Assembly: GCF_039543505.1 (NCBI RefSeq)
Contig: NZ_BAABJW010000004.1
Span: forward strand, 434,001-498,000
Reading direction: 5' to 3'
Length of the DNA stretch: 64,000 nt
Origin: Litoribaculum gwangyangense
Lineage (GTDB): Bacteria; Bacteroidota; Bacteroidia; Flavobacteriales; Flavobacteriaceae
In this document: positions 24,311 through 33,250 of the stretch, piece by piece
Layout of the letters: each line of letters begins with the position of its first letter
How positions within the stretch are numbered: the first letter of the stretch is position 1
The notes under the pieces: model-generated
What the model saw: only the letters and a program-made list of their open reading frames with translations
Databases searched by the model: none
What the model was told of the DNA's origin: nothing
Program-made: the position numbers and the translations under genes

Positions 24311-24865
24311 ATGAAGGAGATTTTTCTAACATTAGCTCTGATAACATCATTCATTACGATGGCGCAGGAAGAACAAAAATTACCATATTACGAAATACCT
24401 GAAGAAGCTGAAACTTATACCGCAGGAACCGTTGCCTCAAGAATGATGGATGGATTGGGATTTCGATATTATTGGGCAACAGAAGGTTTAAGAGCAGAAG
24501 ACTTAAGTTTTAAAGCCAGTGAATCTGGAAGAACCAGCGAGGAAACTATTGACCATATTTTAGGGTTGTCAAATTTTATTTTAAACAGTATCTCTGATAC
24601 GGGAATTAAGAGTAGTGAAGAAGTTTTTACTTTTGAAGAAAAACGAATTCAGACACTTTTAAATATTGAAAAAGCTTCCAATATTTTAAAGGAAATAGAC
24701 GATTTATCAAAATTTGATAATGATAGATTCCCATTCTGGAATATCATTAATGGTCCAATTTCTGATGCCTTATGGCATTGCGGACAAGTGGTTATGTTGC
24801 GTCGCGCTTCAGGGAATCCGTTTAATTCGAAAGCTAGCGTTTTTTCAGGGAAGGTTAGGGAATAA
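24311..24865 (+). CDS. Secreted DinB-like protein
   Basis: From the ATG at 24311 the protein has 184 residues, with a signal peptide ending FITMAQ. The helical body resembles DinB/YfiT four-helix proteins: RMMDGLGFRYYWATEGL, then TIDHILGLSNFILN, then ISDALWHCGQVVMLRRASGN with the histidine that would bind metal. Secreted DinB-like proteins are common in Bacteroidota and their function is not known. A TTG at 24299 in the same frame was not used because the ATG gives a normal signal peptide. It is convergent with the M23 gene, only 8 bases apart. Confidence 0.75.
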   Translation: MKEIFLTLALITSFITMAQEEQKLPYYEIPEEAETYTAGTVASRMMDGLGFRYYWATEGLRAEDLSFKASESGRTSEETIDHILGLSNFILNSISDTGIKSSEEVFTFEEKRIQTLLNIEKASNILKEIDDLSKFDNDRFPFWNIINGPISDALWHCGQVVMLRRASGNPFNSKASVFSGKVRE

Positions 24866-24873
24866 CACCGAAA

Positions 24874-25707
24874 TTATTTTCTGTAATAGAAAGAATTTTT
24901 CCTTAAGATCTTATTTTTATAACCTTCAAAATATATCGGGAAAGACACGTTTTTTCCTTTAAAAACAACAAAGTGCAAGTGAGGTGTGGTTGTAAAACCA
25001 GTTAAACCAGACAATGCAATGGGCTGTCCAGCTTCAACATAATCTCCCACTTCTACAAGCGCACCATTAAAATCAATATGTGCGTAATCTGCAATGGTAC
25101 CATCATCATGTAAAATATTTATTTTGTTTGCATATTTAATGAAATCCCTTGTTTTACCATGTTTTTTGGAATCTTCTTTCACATAAAACACCTTGCCATT
25201 TCTGGCAGCAGTTATGGTATCACCTATTTCAAGATTGAAATCGATAGCAAATTTAGAGTGCGGTAAATTATGTGAAAATTTCCCACCAAAACTCTGTATA
25301 ACCTTATACTTTTTGTTTTTTGGAAATGGCAGTTTAAATAGAAAATCTTTATCTAATTTTATACTTTTTGAATCGCCAAACGAACCTTTGGACTCTACAA
25401 ATTCATTAATATCTATTTTTGATGTGTCTTTGATTACAGATAAGGGAAATTTAAAGACATTAAAGTTGGTATCGTTCGCTTTGATTAAAATCTCGCTTTT
25501 GTAATTAAAACTTATGTTTTTCTCATTCTTTGGTTTGAATGAAAACTCTATGGGGCATAAAAATGGATTAATTAAATCTATAACTACAGAGTCTTTTATA
25601 ATTCTTTTTATAGAGCTTACGTTTTGCGCTTTTAAATTGTAGCTAATACTTAATAAAAATAAGAATATCAATGCTTTAAGCCTGTTTTGAATTTTTACCT
25701 TTGGCAT
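24874..25707 (-). CDS. M23 family metallopeptidase
   Basis: The 277-residue protein has an N-terminal signal or anchor (about residues 10-27), a beta-rich N-terminal half and a C-terminal LytM/M23 domain. The zinc site is in HSKFAIDF and HLHFVVF, with DYAHIDF between. The family cleaves peptidoglycan cross-links or glycine-rich peptides in the periplasm. No LysM or SPOR domain is present. Confidence 0.9.
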   Translation of the reverse strand: MPKVKIQNRLKALIFLFLLSISYNLKAQNVSSIKRIIKDSVVIDLINPFLCPIEFSFKPKNEKNISFNYKSEILIKANDTNFNVFKFPLSVIKDTSKIDINEFVESKGSFGDSKSIKLDKDFLFKLPFPKNKKYKVIQSFGGKFSHNLPHSKFAIDFNLEIGDTITAARNGKVFYVKEDSKKHGKTRDFIKYANKINILHDDGTIADYAHIDFNGALVEVGDYVEAGQPIALSGLTGFTTTPHLHFVVFKGKNVSFPIYFEGYKNKILRKNSFYYRK

Positions 25708-26112
25708 AAAACTAAACGTTAATTTAAGAATCTTTAATACTTTAATTTTTGTTTTTTTTTGACTCCTTTTTCATTTTTATAAATCCAGTAACCAACCTTA
25801 CCCCCAATCTCGCAAAAAGGATTATGGCTATAACCATAACAATATCAAATCCATTCATCTTAGAAAGGTAAGATTTTCTAATTTTAATTTTTTTTAGAAA
25901 ATGTTAATTTTTCAATGGAAGTTTTTCCAGTTGGCTTTAATTATCTCTTTTCATACCATTTATTAGTCGATAAGGCTCTAAAATGCAGATTTCAACTGTG
26001 CAATTTCGCCAATGGCCAATTTCATGTGGTTAGTGTATTTGCCTTAAGTAATAAGTGTTGACGGATGGTTCTGAAGAATTTGATCATGGAATTAATGTTA
26101 ATCACTTAGTGA
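25708..26112. other. 405-base stretch between the M23 gene and the DUF6090 array
   Basis: Apart from the 38-residue frame at 25742-25858 nothing coding is visible. A short inverted repeat (AATCAC/GTGATT, 26100-26114) overlaps the end of the last DUF6090 gene but has no T-run on the minus strand, so no clear terminator ends the long leftward operon. Confidence 0.5.
25742..25858 (-). CDS. Possible 38-residue small membrane protein
   Basis: A short frame starts with ATG at 25858 and ends with TAA at 25742. It encodes a hydrophobic N-terminal helix (residues about 3-24, containing DIVMVIAIILFARLG) followed by a Lys-rich tail ending SKKNKN. One membrane span with a positive cytoplasmic end is typical of small membrane proteins, and the frame has no internal oddities. 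It lies between the M23 gene and the last DUF6090 gene on the same strand. No homologue is known to me. Confidence 0.4.
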   Translation of the reverse strand: MNGFDIVMVIAIILFARLGVRLVTGFIKMKKESKKNKN

Positions 26113-26841
26113 TTATTTGTGTTCTTTAAGGTACAAATTAATGGAATCTATACTTTCCAAAGTCGATTCCATAATTTTTTGGTAGGCCCAGTTCCACCGA
26201 TTAATCCTAGATTTTCTCAACAATATATAATCGTTGAATTCTTTGGATTTTATAGTTGTCTCATAGTCAATAACGGATGGTTCAATATCAAAGTCTTTCG
26301 AATTAGGATTTTTTTGAATTTGAAATTGGGATTTTTGTAAAGGAATAGCTCTAAATTCAATAAAGTTCTTGTCTTCCATTGATAAAAGATCTAAATAAAA
26401 ACGAGAACTATGATAATGTGCATTGATCTGTTTACGGAGATTGTCATTAAAGGGAATTTGAACATTTCCTTCTTTAATGGTTTCTATAGCTTTGGTGTTT
26501 TGGATAAAATAAACGCTACCAAAAAGAAATAAATTGCCGTTTTCTTTCAAGTTTTGTGGGTCATTTAAGACCAATTTAACCGATTCATCAAAACGTTTTA
26601 TCCTTTTAAATTGAACATTCATAAAAGTTGTGTCCAACTTCAAGTCTTCAACCAGTTCACGAAGCATTTTTAGTTCGTACGCCTTGTTGATGCGATTTTG
26701 GTTCCAATTATTAATTTGCAAAGCAATCAAAATACCAATAACTACCAAAATAATTTCGCCTAAGGCGTATTTTAAATAGCGGGCTGATTTTGAGTTTTCC
26801 ATAATGATGGTGTGGCGTATTTGGCTAAAGAATTTAATCAT
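26113..26841 (-). CDS. DUF6090 family protein, copy 6 of the array (last in operon)
   Basis: The 242-residue protein opens with MIKFFSQIRH, then an amphipathic stretch, then the near-invariant membrane segment GEIILVVIGILIALQINNWN at about residues 28-47. The rest (about 195 residues) is a charged helical domain expected in the periplasm. The family-wide phrase appears as IETIKEGNVQIPFNDNLRKQ followed by aromatic residues. Compared with its siblings it has an extra RHTIIMEN segment near the start. Its ATG overlaps the previous gene's stop (ATGA). Function is unknown. Confidence 0.88.
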   Translation of the reverse strand: MIKFFSQIRHTIIMENSKSARYLKYALGEIILVVIGILIALQINNWNQNRINKAYELKMLRELVEDLKLDTTFMNVQFKRIKRFDESVKLVLNDPQNLKENGNLFLFGSVYFIQNTKAIETIKEGNVQIPFNDNLRKQINAHYHSSRFYLDLLSMEDKNFIEFRAIPLQKSQFQIQKNPNSKDFDIEPSVIDYETTIKSKEFNDYILLRKSRINRWNWAYQKIMESTLESIDSINLYLKEHK

Positions 26842-27599
26842 AAATTATTATTTAGTTTCAATTCTTTGTCAATTAAATCCAATAACTCAACAATATTTGA
26901 TTTTAGTCCCTCATAATGAAAGTTGATGATAAGATTTGTCCAATTTCTATTTGTTTTTAAGTAGTAAATGAATTCTTTGTCATTTTTTAATGCTTCAACA
27001 TCTCTCGGTTTTAGACTTCCTGGATAACCTTTGCTATTGAGGTCATAATTTAAGCCTTCTTCAAATCTAGTAGGAAAAATATGTTGTATTCCTAACCAAT
27101 AGTTTTCTATAAAGTCATTTTCGGATACAGCAAAAAAACGATAGCGTGAGTCATAGACATCGACTATCTTTTTTTGTAATGATTTGTTTGAAATAATATT
27201 TACCCCTTTTGCTTTTAGTGATTCGAAAGCACTTGTCGAATAGACAAAACGCGTAACAAAGAAAGCATCGGCGAAGAGTGTACTCAATGTATCTATATTT
27301 ACATCGATATCAGGTTTTAAAAAGATTAAAATGGAATCGCAGGCGGCAAGGCCTTTGATATGCTGTTTTATATTGTATTCAATATCTGATAGATCTGAGG
27401 ATAAAGACTCTTTAAAGGATTGAAGCATTTCTGTTTCAAAGGCTTTTTCCTTACGTTTTTCGTTCCAATTGTTAATCTGTAAGGCAATGAGAATTCCAAT
27501 GACAACCAGAATAATTTCACCAAGGGCATATTTCAGATAATTGGCCGTTTTGCCTTCGTTGAGAAGTTTTTGACGTATGTTTCTAAAAAATTTAATCAT
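26838..27599 (-). CDS. DUF6090 family protein, copy 5
   Basis: The 253-residue protein has the shared start MIKFFRNIRQKLLNEGK and the membrane helix at residues 27-44, followed by NNWNEKRKE. The periplasmic part contains the recurring phrase SAFESLKAKGVNIISNKSLQ and then VDVYDSRYRFF. It is the closest to what looks like the family consensus. It is followed by copy 6 with a four-base ATGA overlap, and lies 11 bases downstream of copy 4. Function is unknown; the short basic N-terminus would be cytoplasmic. Confidence 0.88.
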   Translation of the reverse strand: MIKFFRNIRQKLLNEGKTANYLKYALGEIILVVIGILIALQINNWNEKRKEKAFETEMLQSFKESLSSDLSDIEYNIKQHIKGLAACDSILIFLKPDIDVNIDTLSTLFADAFFVTRFVYSTSAFESLKAKGVNIISNKSLQKKIVDVYDSRYRFFAVSENDFIENYWLGIQHIFPTRFEEGLNYDLNSKGYPGSLKPRDVEALKNDKEFIYYLKTNRNWTNLIINFHYEGLKSNIVELLDLIDKELKLNNNL

Positions 27600-27610
27600 G
27601 CTCTCATGTT

Positions 27611-28366
27611 TTAGTGTTCAATGTCACAAAATTGATTGATTTCCTGAATTAAGGCATTTCCTATATCCATTAATCTTGGGTAGTTTACTAAATAAGTTCT
27701 TTCTGATAAAGTTCTATACATGGCAGATTTGTATGCGTTATTTTGAATATAAGGTAAAACATCTTGAAATTCGTTATAGTCAATATTCTCATTATCTCTC
27801 CTCTTTTTTGCTAAATTAAAGTAAGGAGTTTTGTCAATACTTATACTTATCTGAGATTCCATACTTTCAATGAAATTGTTATAACTTAGCTCATCATTAT
27901 AAGTTTTGTCAACACGACTGTAATAAACAGATAGTAAACTATCTACTTTAGTATTGTTAATTTTACCAAGAAAGGGTGAGTTTTTTAGCGCCTCGAAGCC
28001 ACTTTTATTTGGTATAAAATAAAATTCAACAAAAACAATGCCTCCTTGTAAAATATTTTCAATATTAGAAAAGTCTTGTTTTAATAGTTCATTTGTGCTT
28101 CTAATAGCTCTGGCCCTAACGGTATCTCTTCTAACTTTTAAAACTTCAATTTGTTGGATGTCCTGTTTTACATTGCTTGCAATTTTATATAAATATTGAT
28201 TAAGCTCTTTGCTTTCTTTTTTGTGTTCATTCCAGTTATTGATTTGTAAGGCAATCAAAATGCCAATAACTACCAGCACAATTTCACCCAAAGCGTAACG
28301 GGAATATGCGGCCGTTTTATTTTCAGAAGCCAGTTTTTTTCGAATATTTCTAAATAATTTAATCAT
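27611..28366 (-). CDS. DUF6090 family protein, copy 4
   Basis: The 251-residue protein begins MIKLFRNIRKKLASENK. Its membrane segment GEIVLVVIGILIALQINNWN is at residues 27-46. The periplasmic part has SGFEALKNSPFLGKINNTKV followed by SVYYSRV, corresponding to the phrase found in every copy. It is preceded by a 47-base gap from copy 3, the largest spacing in the array, which could hold an internal promoter. Function is unknown. Confidence 0.88.
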   Translation of the reverse strand: MIKLFRNIRKKLASENKTAAYSRYALGEIVLVVIGILIALQINNWNEHKKESKELNQYLYKIASNVKQDIQQIEVLKVRRDTVRARAIRSTNELLKQDFSNIENILQGGIVFVEFYFIPNKSGFEALKNSPFLGKINNTKVDSLLSVYYSRVDKTYNDELSYNNFIESMESQISISIDKTPYFNLAKKRRDNENIDYNEFQDVLPYIQNNAYKSAMYRTLSERTYLVNYPRLMDIGNALIQEINQFCDIEH

Positions 28367-28413
28367 CTCAATTTTAGTTGATTGTTAGACCATTGTAATA
28401 TAAACTGTTAGTT

Positions 28414-29175
28414 TCAGTTGGAAAGTTCTTTATCAATTTCAGAAATAAGGTCAGTTGCAAATTGATTACGGTTATCAAAAAAATAGATTAATCTAATTTT
28501 CCTAAAAACCTCAGATTTCAATAGGTTTCTTCCATCAATGGATGTAATGACTTTAATAATGTTATCCCGCAAGGAAATAGAATCTTGAAAAGTAGGTATG
28601 TTTTCCATTTCGGTTATATTGTAGTGCTTTGCATCTATTTCAATATTTCCCAAGCTTAATAAATTTTCATACTCTTGTGATGTTGAATTACGTTCCCAGT
28701 TATTCATTTCTTCAGATTTTTCTTTAATTACGCTGTAGTAATGGTAAAGTTTTTTATTAAGTGTATCGTTTTTAGATAGCTTGGTAAAACCTTGATTGGT
28801 TAGCTTATTAAAGGCTGCTAAATTAAGGGTATATTGACTCGTTCGTTTTCGCATGATTAAGGTTAAAGTATCAAGTGGTAGTGTGTCAAAGTTTTTAAGC
28901 ATCAAAATTTGCCTTCTAAAATTTAAATAGGTTTGGTTGAATTTGTTAAGACGAGTAGTTTCTTTAATATCGGTTTGTAAATCTAGTTTTATAGCTTCCA
29001 AGATGGAGTTCATGTTTTTTTGTTCTAATCTATTGGAATTCCAATTATTTACTTGTAAAGCAATAAGAATCCCAATAACAACCAGTATAATTTCGCCAAT
29101 GGCGTAAAGAAAGTATTTCTTGAAACTATTTTTAACCAACAGTTTTTGGCGGATTTTACGAAATAATTTAATCAT
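28414..29175 (-). CDS. DUF6090 family protein, copy 3
   Basis: The 253-residue protein begins MIKLFRKIRQKLLVKNSFKK. The membrane segment ends ALQVNNWNSNR. The recurring phrase is the most divergent, GFTKLSKNDTLNKKLYHYYS. Its ATG overlaps the stop of copy 2 by four bases. Copies 3 and 2 share YAIGEI and FKKYFLYA/FNKYLLYA just before the helix, so they are probably sister duplicates. Function is unknown. Confidence 0.88.
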   Translation of the reverse strand: MIKLFRKIRQKLLVKNSFKKYFLYAIGEIILVVIGILIALQVNNWNSNRLEQKNMNSILEAIKLDLQTDIKETTRLNKFNQTYLNFRRQILMLKNFDTLPLDTLTLIMRKRTSQYTLNLAAFNKLTNQGFTKLSKNDTLNKKLYHYYSVIKEKSEEMNNWERNSTSQEYENLLSLGNIEIDAKHYNITEMENIPTFQDSISLRDNIIKVITSIDGRNLLKSEVFRKIRLIYFFDNRNQFATDLISEIDKELSN

Positions 29176-29936
29176 TTATTAAGGTATTTTTCTATACGGT
29201 TTGATAGATAAAGGTTTGATTCCTTATAGGCTTTAAGATTATTAAAAACAAGTTCACTTTGATGTAAGAGGTCTGCAAGGAAGTTTAACACATCTGGTTC
29301 TTTTATAAACTCTTTAAAATTGGTTGAAAAATCTGTTCTAATATCCAATCTAAAATTTGGAATAGAATGATAACTTTCATCTGATTTAAGTTTATCAAGC
29401 GGATTAAATAAGGCATTGTTGTTAAAATTAAATGCGCCAGCTTTTTGTTGGTAAACCTCTAAAGACCATTCCAAAAATTGTTTAGAGTAGTAGGTAATAA
29501 TTTCTTCTGAAAGTTTTTTTTCTTCGATTTCTTGGAGAAGCCCACTTCCATATAGGGTTTGGTAGTTGGTATTAAACTTGGAAAATTTTCGAATTTCAAG
29601 AGTGTTCAAAAAAAACTTTCCAAGTTCTTTATTGGAATTGTTTTCCTTTTCTTGATAATTCAAAATAATCTGCTGAATGCCGTCTGTAATTTTACTGTAA
29701 TACGCCACCAAAAAGTCAATACGTTCAGCCTCTAGTTTCAAATCAGTTTGAACACCTATTAAAAGCTTTTCAGCAGCTTTAGTTTCTTTAGAATCTTCTC
29801 TTCTAATATTTAGTTGTAACGCAATTAAAATCCCAATCACCACAAGAATAATCTCGCCAATGGCGTACAGGAGGTATTTATTAAAACGGTTTTCAAAAAC
29901 TAGTCTTTGGCGGATTTTACGGAAGAATTTAATCAT
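29172..29936 (-). CDS. DUF6090 family protein, copy 2 (variant without NNWN)
   Basis: The 254-residue protein begins MIKFFRKIRQRLVFENRFNK and has the same membrane helix. The helix is followed by LNIRREDSKETK in place of the NNWN motif of the other five copies. The recurring phrase is GSGLLQEIEEKKLSEEIITY. The start overlaps the end of copy 1 by eight bases. Loss of the Trp-Asn motif at the outer membrane face is the main oddity. Function is unknown. Confidence 0.87.
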   Translation of the reverse strand: MIKFFRKIRQRLVFENRFNKYLLYAIGEIILVVIGILIALQLNIRREDSKETKAAEKLLIGVQTDLKLEAERIDFLVAYYSKITDGIQQIILNYQEKENNSNKELGKFFLNTLEIRKFSKFNTNYQTLYGSGLLQEIEEKKLSEEIITYYSKQFLEWSLEVYQQKAGAFNFNNNALFNPLDKLKSDESYHSIPNFRLDIRTDFSTNFKEFIKEPDVLNFLADLLHQSELVFNNLKAYKESNLYLSNRIEKYLNK

Positions 29937-30684
29937 TTGATAAATCTGGGTTTAATTGTTTTTCAATAAATTCCAATAAGTCCATAATATGCTTTTCTGT
30001 TCGTTTGGCTCTATGTTGAAGGGTTGCGTTTTCAAAGGCAATGGCAGAGGCAAGTTTGAAAAAAGATTCATCCTTCCTCAATTTATCGTAATCTTCTTGA
30101 GTAATAAAAAACTTGGCATACCATCTAGAATTGACATCAAAATTTTCATAGAAATATTCCAAAAATTTAGCAGTGCAATTATAGTTCTGAAAATCTAATC
30201 TTTCATCTTCATATCTTCTGTAGTAGGTATAAGCACGTTCGTATAGAAGTGAAATATTATTTCTCAGGCTATCGTTTGAAATTACTTCCACTCCTTTAGA
30301 TTGCAAAAGACCATACCCACTTTTGTTAGGATCAAAATGTGGCCTTACCCTTAAGGCTGTTATTAGATAATTAAATGTAGAATCGGGTTTGTCTTTTGTT
30401 TTAAGATAAGTAACAACTTCTTTACATGCTTTGTCTATTAAATCCATAGAGGTTATATCTTCCTGAATACCGAATAAATCAATGTTGAGGTTACTATGCA
30501 ACTCTTTGAGGATTTTGATTTCTAAATGTTTAGTCTTATTTTCTTCATTCCATGTATTTATTTGAAGCGCAATCAATATTCCAATAACTACCAGTATAAT
30601 TTCCCCAATAGCGTATTTAAGGTATTTGATGTTTTTGCTCTCAGTCAATAAGTTTTTTCGAATATTTCTAAACAATTTAATCAT
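29929..30684 (-). CDS. DUF6090 family protein, copy 1 (first of the array)
   Basis: The 251-residue protein begins MIKLFRNIRKNLLTESK. The membrane segment ends ALQINTWNEENK. The recurring phrase is SGYGLLQSKGVEVISNDSLR, followed by LLYERAYTYYRR. It starts three bases after the stop codon of the APC permease, so the array is transcriptionally tied to the transporter and O-acyltransferase genes upstream. Function is unknown. Confidence 0.88.
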   Translation of the reverse strand: MIKLFRNIRKNLLTESKNIKYLKYAIGEIILVVIGILIALQINTWNEENKTKHLEIKILKELHSNLNIDLFGIQEDITSMDLIDKACKEVVTYLKTKDKPDSTFNYLITALRVRPHFDPNKSGYGLLQSKGVEVISNDSLRNNISLLYERAYTYYRRYEDERLDFQNYNCTAKFLEYFYENFDVNSRWYAKFFITQEDYDKLRKDESFFKLASAIAFENATLQHRAKRTEKHIMDLLEFIEKQLNPDLSND

Positions 30685-30687
30685 TCT

Positions 30688-31983
30688 TTATTTTTTAATA
30701 AAAATTTTAATTAGCCAAAAAATTAAACTTAAGATACCAATTACAATTACAGTACCTATCATTTCATTTTTAGATAAACTTGATAAAAAGTAAAGTATGA
30801 TGACTATAGACAAAATAGGAATTATCCTCCCACCTGGAATTTTAAAACCATTTTTATGTTCTTGGTCAGTCTTTCTAAGTTTAATTACAGATAATGCTAC
30901 TCCTAAATAAAGAATTAGCATAGCGCTGCTAGCTATAATTGCTAATTGCTCAAAACTACCTGAAATAGCTAAAGAAAAACCAATTGTACCATATGTAATA
31001 ATAGCTATGTATGGCGTAGCATATGATTTGTGAATTTTTGATAAAGCCTTTATTGGAATAACATGATCTCTAGATAAGGCATAAACTATTCTTGGGCTGT
31101 TTAATATCGTGCCACTCATGTATCCAAACATTGAGATAATAGCTCCTAAAATTAAAAGCGTATATCCAAAATTTCCCATAACCACTTTGGCAGTTTCTGC
31201 CAAAGGAGCTGCTTTAAAATTAGTTAATTCGATTCCCAATACACCTTGAGAAACCGTTTGAATTAAAACATAGATTACCAAAACAGTAGATATGCTAACC
31301 AAAATGGCTTTGGGAATCGTGCGTTTAGGGTTAATAACTTCACCACCAACAATAATACCTGTTTCGCATCCTTGAAAAGCGAAAAACAAAATCAGTGATG
31401 TTTCACCTAGTGTTTTGAAAGTGGGCAAGTTTTCAAAATACAAATTATGAATAGAAACATCTTTAAATCCTACAATGATGAGCAAAAGCAATGGTATAAG
31501 TTTAATAAGCGTGTTGAATTTAACCAAACCAATGCCTTGTTTTAATCCAATGACATTAATGTAAACCATACCATAAAAAAGAACAAATAAAAACAAAAAC
31601 CGTAACCAGCCAGTCTCAAAAACGGGGTATGCAGAAGCTATAATATTTATTAAGGCATTAGATACGGCAGCATCAGCAAACAAGTTACTACCAATAGCAA
31701 AAAAACCAGCTACAAAACCAGCATAATCACCAAAAGCAGTTTCAATATAGGTATAAGGACCACCGGTGTTGGTTACTTTGCTGCCCGCTTCTGCAAAACA
31801 AAGCATTATCATAGCCATTAATAATCCGCAAAAAAGATAGGCAATAATACTAGAGGCTCCCATATAACCGGCTACTACAGCAGGTAACACAAAAATACCC
31901 GAACCAATAATAATATTAATAATGTTAGCAGATAAGCCTAAAACACCAACATGTCTTTTTAAGCCTTCCTCTTTTTGAATCAT
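30688..31983 (-). CDS. APC family amino acid permease
   Basis: The 431-residue protein has about twelve membrane segments and the APC superfamily start GVLGLSANIINIIIGSGIFV, with the glycine-rich first helix that binds the substrate backbone. Conserved helix 6-7 sequence FFAFQGCETGIIVGGEVINP is also present. Members import or exchange amino acids; the exact substrate is unknown. Its ATG overlaps the DUF418 stop by four bases and the DUF6090 array follows after three bases, so it sits in the middle of one long operon. Confidence 0.9.
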   Translation of the reverse strand: MIQKEEGLKRHVGVLGLSANIINIIIGSGIFVLPAVVAGYMGASSIIAYLFCGLLMAMIMLCFAEAGSKVTNTGGPYTYIETAFGDYAGFVAGFFAIGSNLFADAAVSNALINIIASAYPVFETGWLRFLFLFVLFYGMVYINVIGLKQGIGLVKFNTLIKLIPLLLLIIVGFKDVSIHNLYFENLPTFKTLGETSLILFFAFQGCETGIIVGGEVINPKRTIPKAILVSISTVLVIYVLIQTVSQGVLGIELTNFKAAPLAETAKVVMGNFGYTLLILGAIISMFGYMSGTILNSPRIVYALSRDHVIPIKALSKIHKSYATPYIAIITYGTIGFSLAISGSFEQLAIIASSAMLILYLGVALSVIKLRKTDQEHKNGFKIPGGRIIPILSIVIILYFLSSLSKNEMIGTVIVIGILSLIFWLIKIFIKK

Positions 31984-33227
31984 TTTTTAATTTTTATGGT
32001 GATGCCATAGGTGAGTTTTCTCCATAACCATTCCATGGGCCCGTATTTGAAATGATTTAACCAAAATCTGCTCAATATAATTTGTAAAGCAAATATGATT
32101 ACTGCTATTCCCATAACAATCGTAAAACCAAATTTTCCAACAAAATTGAAACCAATACCGTAAAAAAGTGTAATTGAAATAATAGTTTGAAGGAGGTAAT
32201 TAGTTAAAGCCATTTTGCCAATGGGTTTAAACCAATTCAAAAATGATACATTTTTTTTGCACAATAAGGCGATTCCAGCAGCGTAACCCAAAGCCAAGGG
32301 CACGGTGCCCAATGCATACGCTATGATATTGTAAAGATACGTTTCGGATGTTTCAGTATAAAATTCCAAATAGGTTCTTATTAAGTTCATTGGTAATCCT
32401 ACTACCAAACCTATTATGAATACTTTTTTAAGAAACTCACTATTATCTAATAAGTTATCTTTCAATATGTTTCGCCCAGCCCAAATTCCAATTAAAAACA
32501 CGCCAAAAACCTTAAATTCTCGTCCCTCATCTAAAATTCTGGCGATTCTAACGAAACCATTACCAAGTCCCATTTTAAAATAATCGGAAAGATTTGTGTT
32601 TAGCAAAAAGGATGAAAAGTCAGGTTGTAAATTCCCGTTAAATTCGGTAAGCGGCATACCAAAATATTGATAGATTTCATTACTTTTTTGGTAAAAATAA
32701 CCTGGATAAAATATCCCAGTGAGGTGAACAAAAATCCAATTAATTATTGGAAATAGAATGAGTATGGTAGCTGTAAAAAGGAGTGTCTTGTTGGATTTAT
32801 TTACAAACCATATTAATAAAAAGCCTAAAAAAGCATACAATGTTAAAATATCCCCAGGCCAAAGTAGGAAAAGATGAATAAGGCCTATTACTAAAAGCCA
32901 GAACATTCTTTTTCTAAAAAAGGGAGCGAAGGCCTTACCATGGGAGGTTAAGTTGTTATATTGTATAACACAGCCAATTCCAAAAAGTAAGGAGAATATT
33001 GAATAGAATTTCCCATCTACGAGCGCATACATAATAAAGTCAAAAACTTCATCTGTTGGTAGGTTCAGTTCTCTTAAACTACTATCGTTTGGAAAAAACC
33101 AAATCCCTGAAAAAAAAGGAATATTGGCTGTGAAAATAAAAAAAATGGCTAAACCTCTTAAAATATCAAGATAATCTATGCGATTCGCCTTTTGAATAGG
33201 AGCAATATTTGTGGTTTCTGATGTCAT
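31980..33227 (-). CDS. DUF418 domain membrane protein
   Basis: The 415-residue protein has about ten hydrophobic segments. It opens with NRIDYLDILRGLAIFFIFTA, typical of the acyltransferase-3-like DUF418/YeiB group. It ends with the DUF418 signature MALTNYLLQTIISITLFYGI and YGPMEWLWRKLTYG. The family is thought to be related to membrane acyltransferases, but its reaction is unproven. It is placed directly after an MBOAT O-acyltransferase (23 bases), which supports a role in acylating an envelope polymer. Confidence 0.9.
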   Translation of the reverse strand: MTSETTNIAPIQKANRIDYLDILRGLAIFFIFTANIPFFSGIWFFPNDSSLRELNLPTDEVFDFIMYALVDGKFYSIFSLLFGIGCVIQYNNLTSHGKAFAPFFRKRMFWLLVIGLIHLFLLWPGDILTLYAFLGFLLIWFVNKSNKTLLFTATILILFPIINWIFVHLTGIFYPGYFYQKSNEIYQYFGMPLTEFNGNLQPDFSSFLLNTNLSDYFKMGLGNGFVRIARILDEGREFKVFGVFLIGIWAGRNILKDNLLDNSEFLKKVFIIGLVVGLPMNLIRTYLEFYTETSETYLYNIIAYALGTVPLALGYAAGIALLCKKNVSFLNWFKPIGKMALTNYLLQTIISITLFYGIGFNFVGKFGFTIVMGIAVIIFALQIILSRFWLNHFKYGPMEWLWRKLTYGITIKIKK

Positions 33228-33250
33228 GAAATGGTTTCTATTTACTTATG

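Larger units (their letters stand above)
26113..30684 (-). repeat. Six-copy tandem array of DUF6090 genes
   Basis: Six consecutive genes of 729-765 bases start at 30684, 29936, 29175, 28366, 27599 and 26841, a spacing of about 750-810 bases. Each begins with the same coding block of about 140 bases (start codon to ALQINNWN), so the DNA carries a regularly spaced imperfect direct repeat. The remainder of each gene is strongly diverged in sequence. Confidence 0.85.

Noticed and set aside
26113..30684. Prophage or integrated element suggested by the repeated gene block
   Set aside because: No integrase, tRNA-site duplication, phage structural gene or codon-use break is visible, and the block continues a chromosomal operon.
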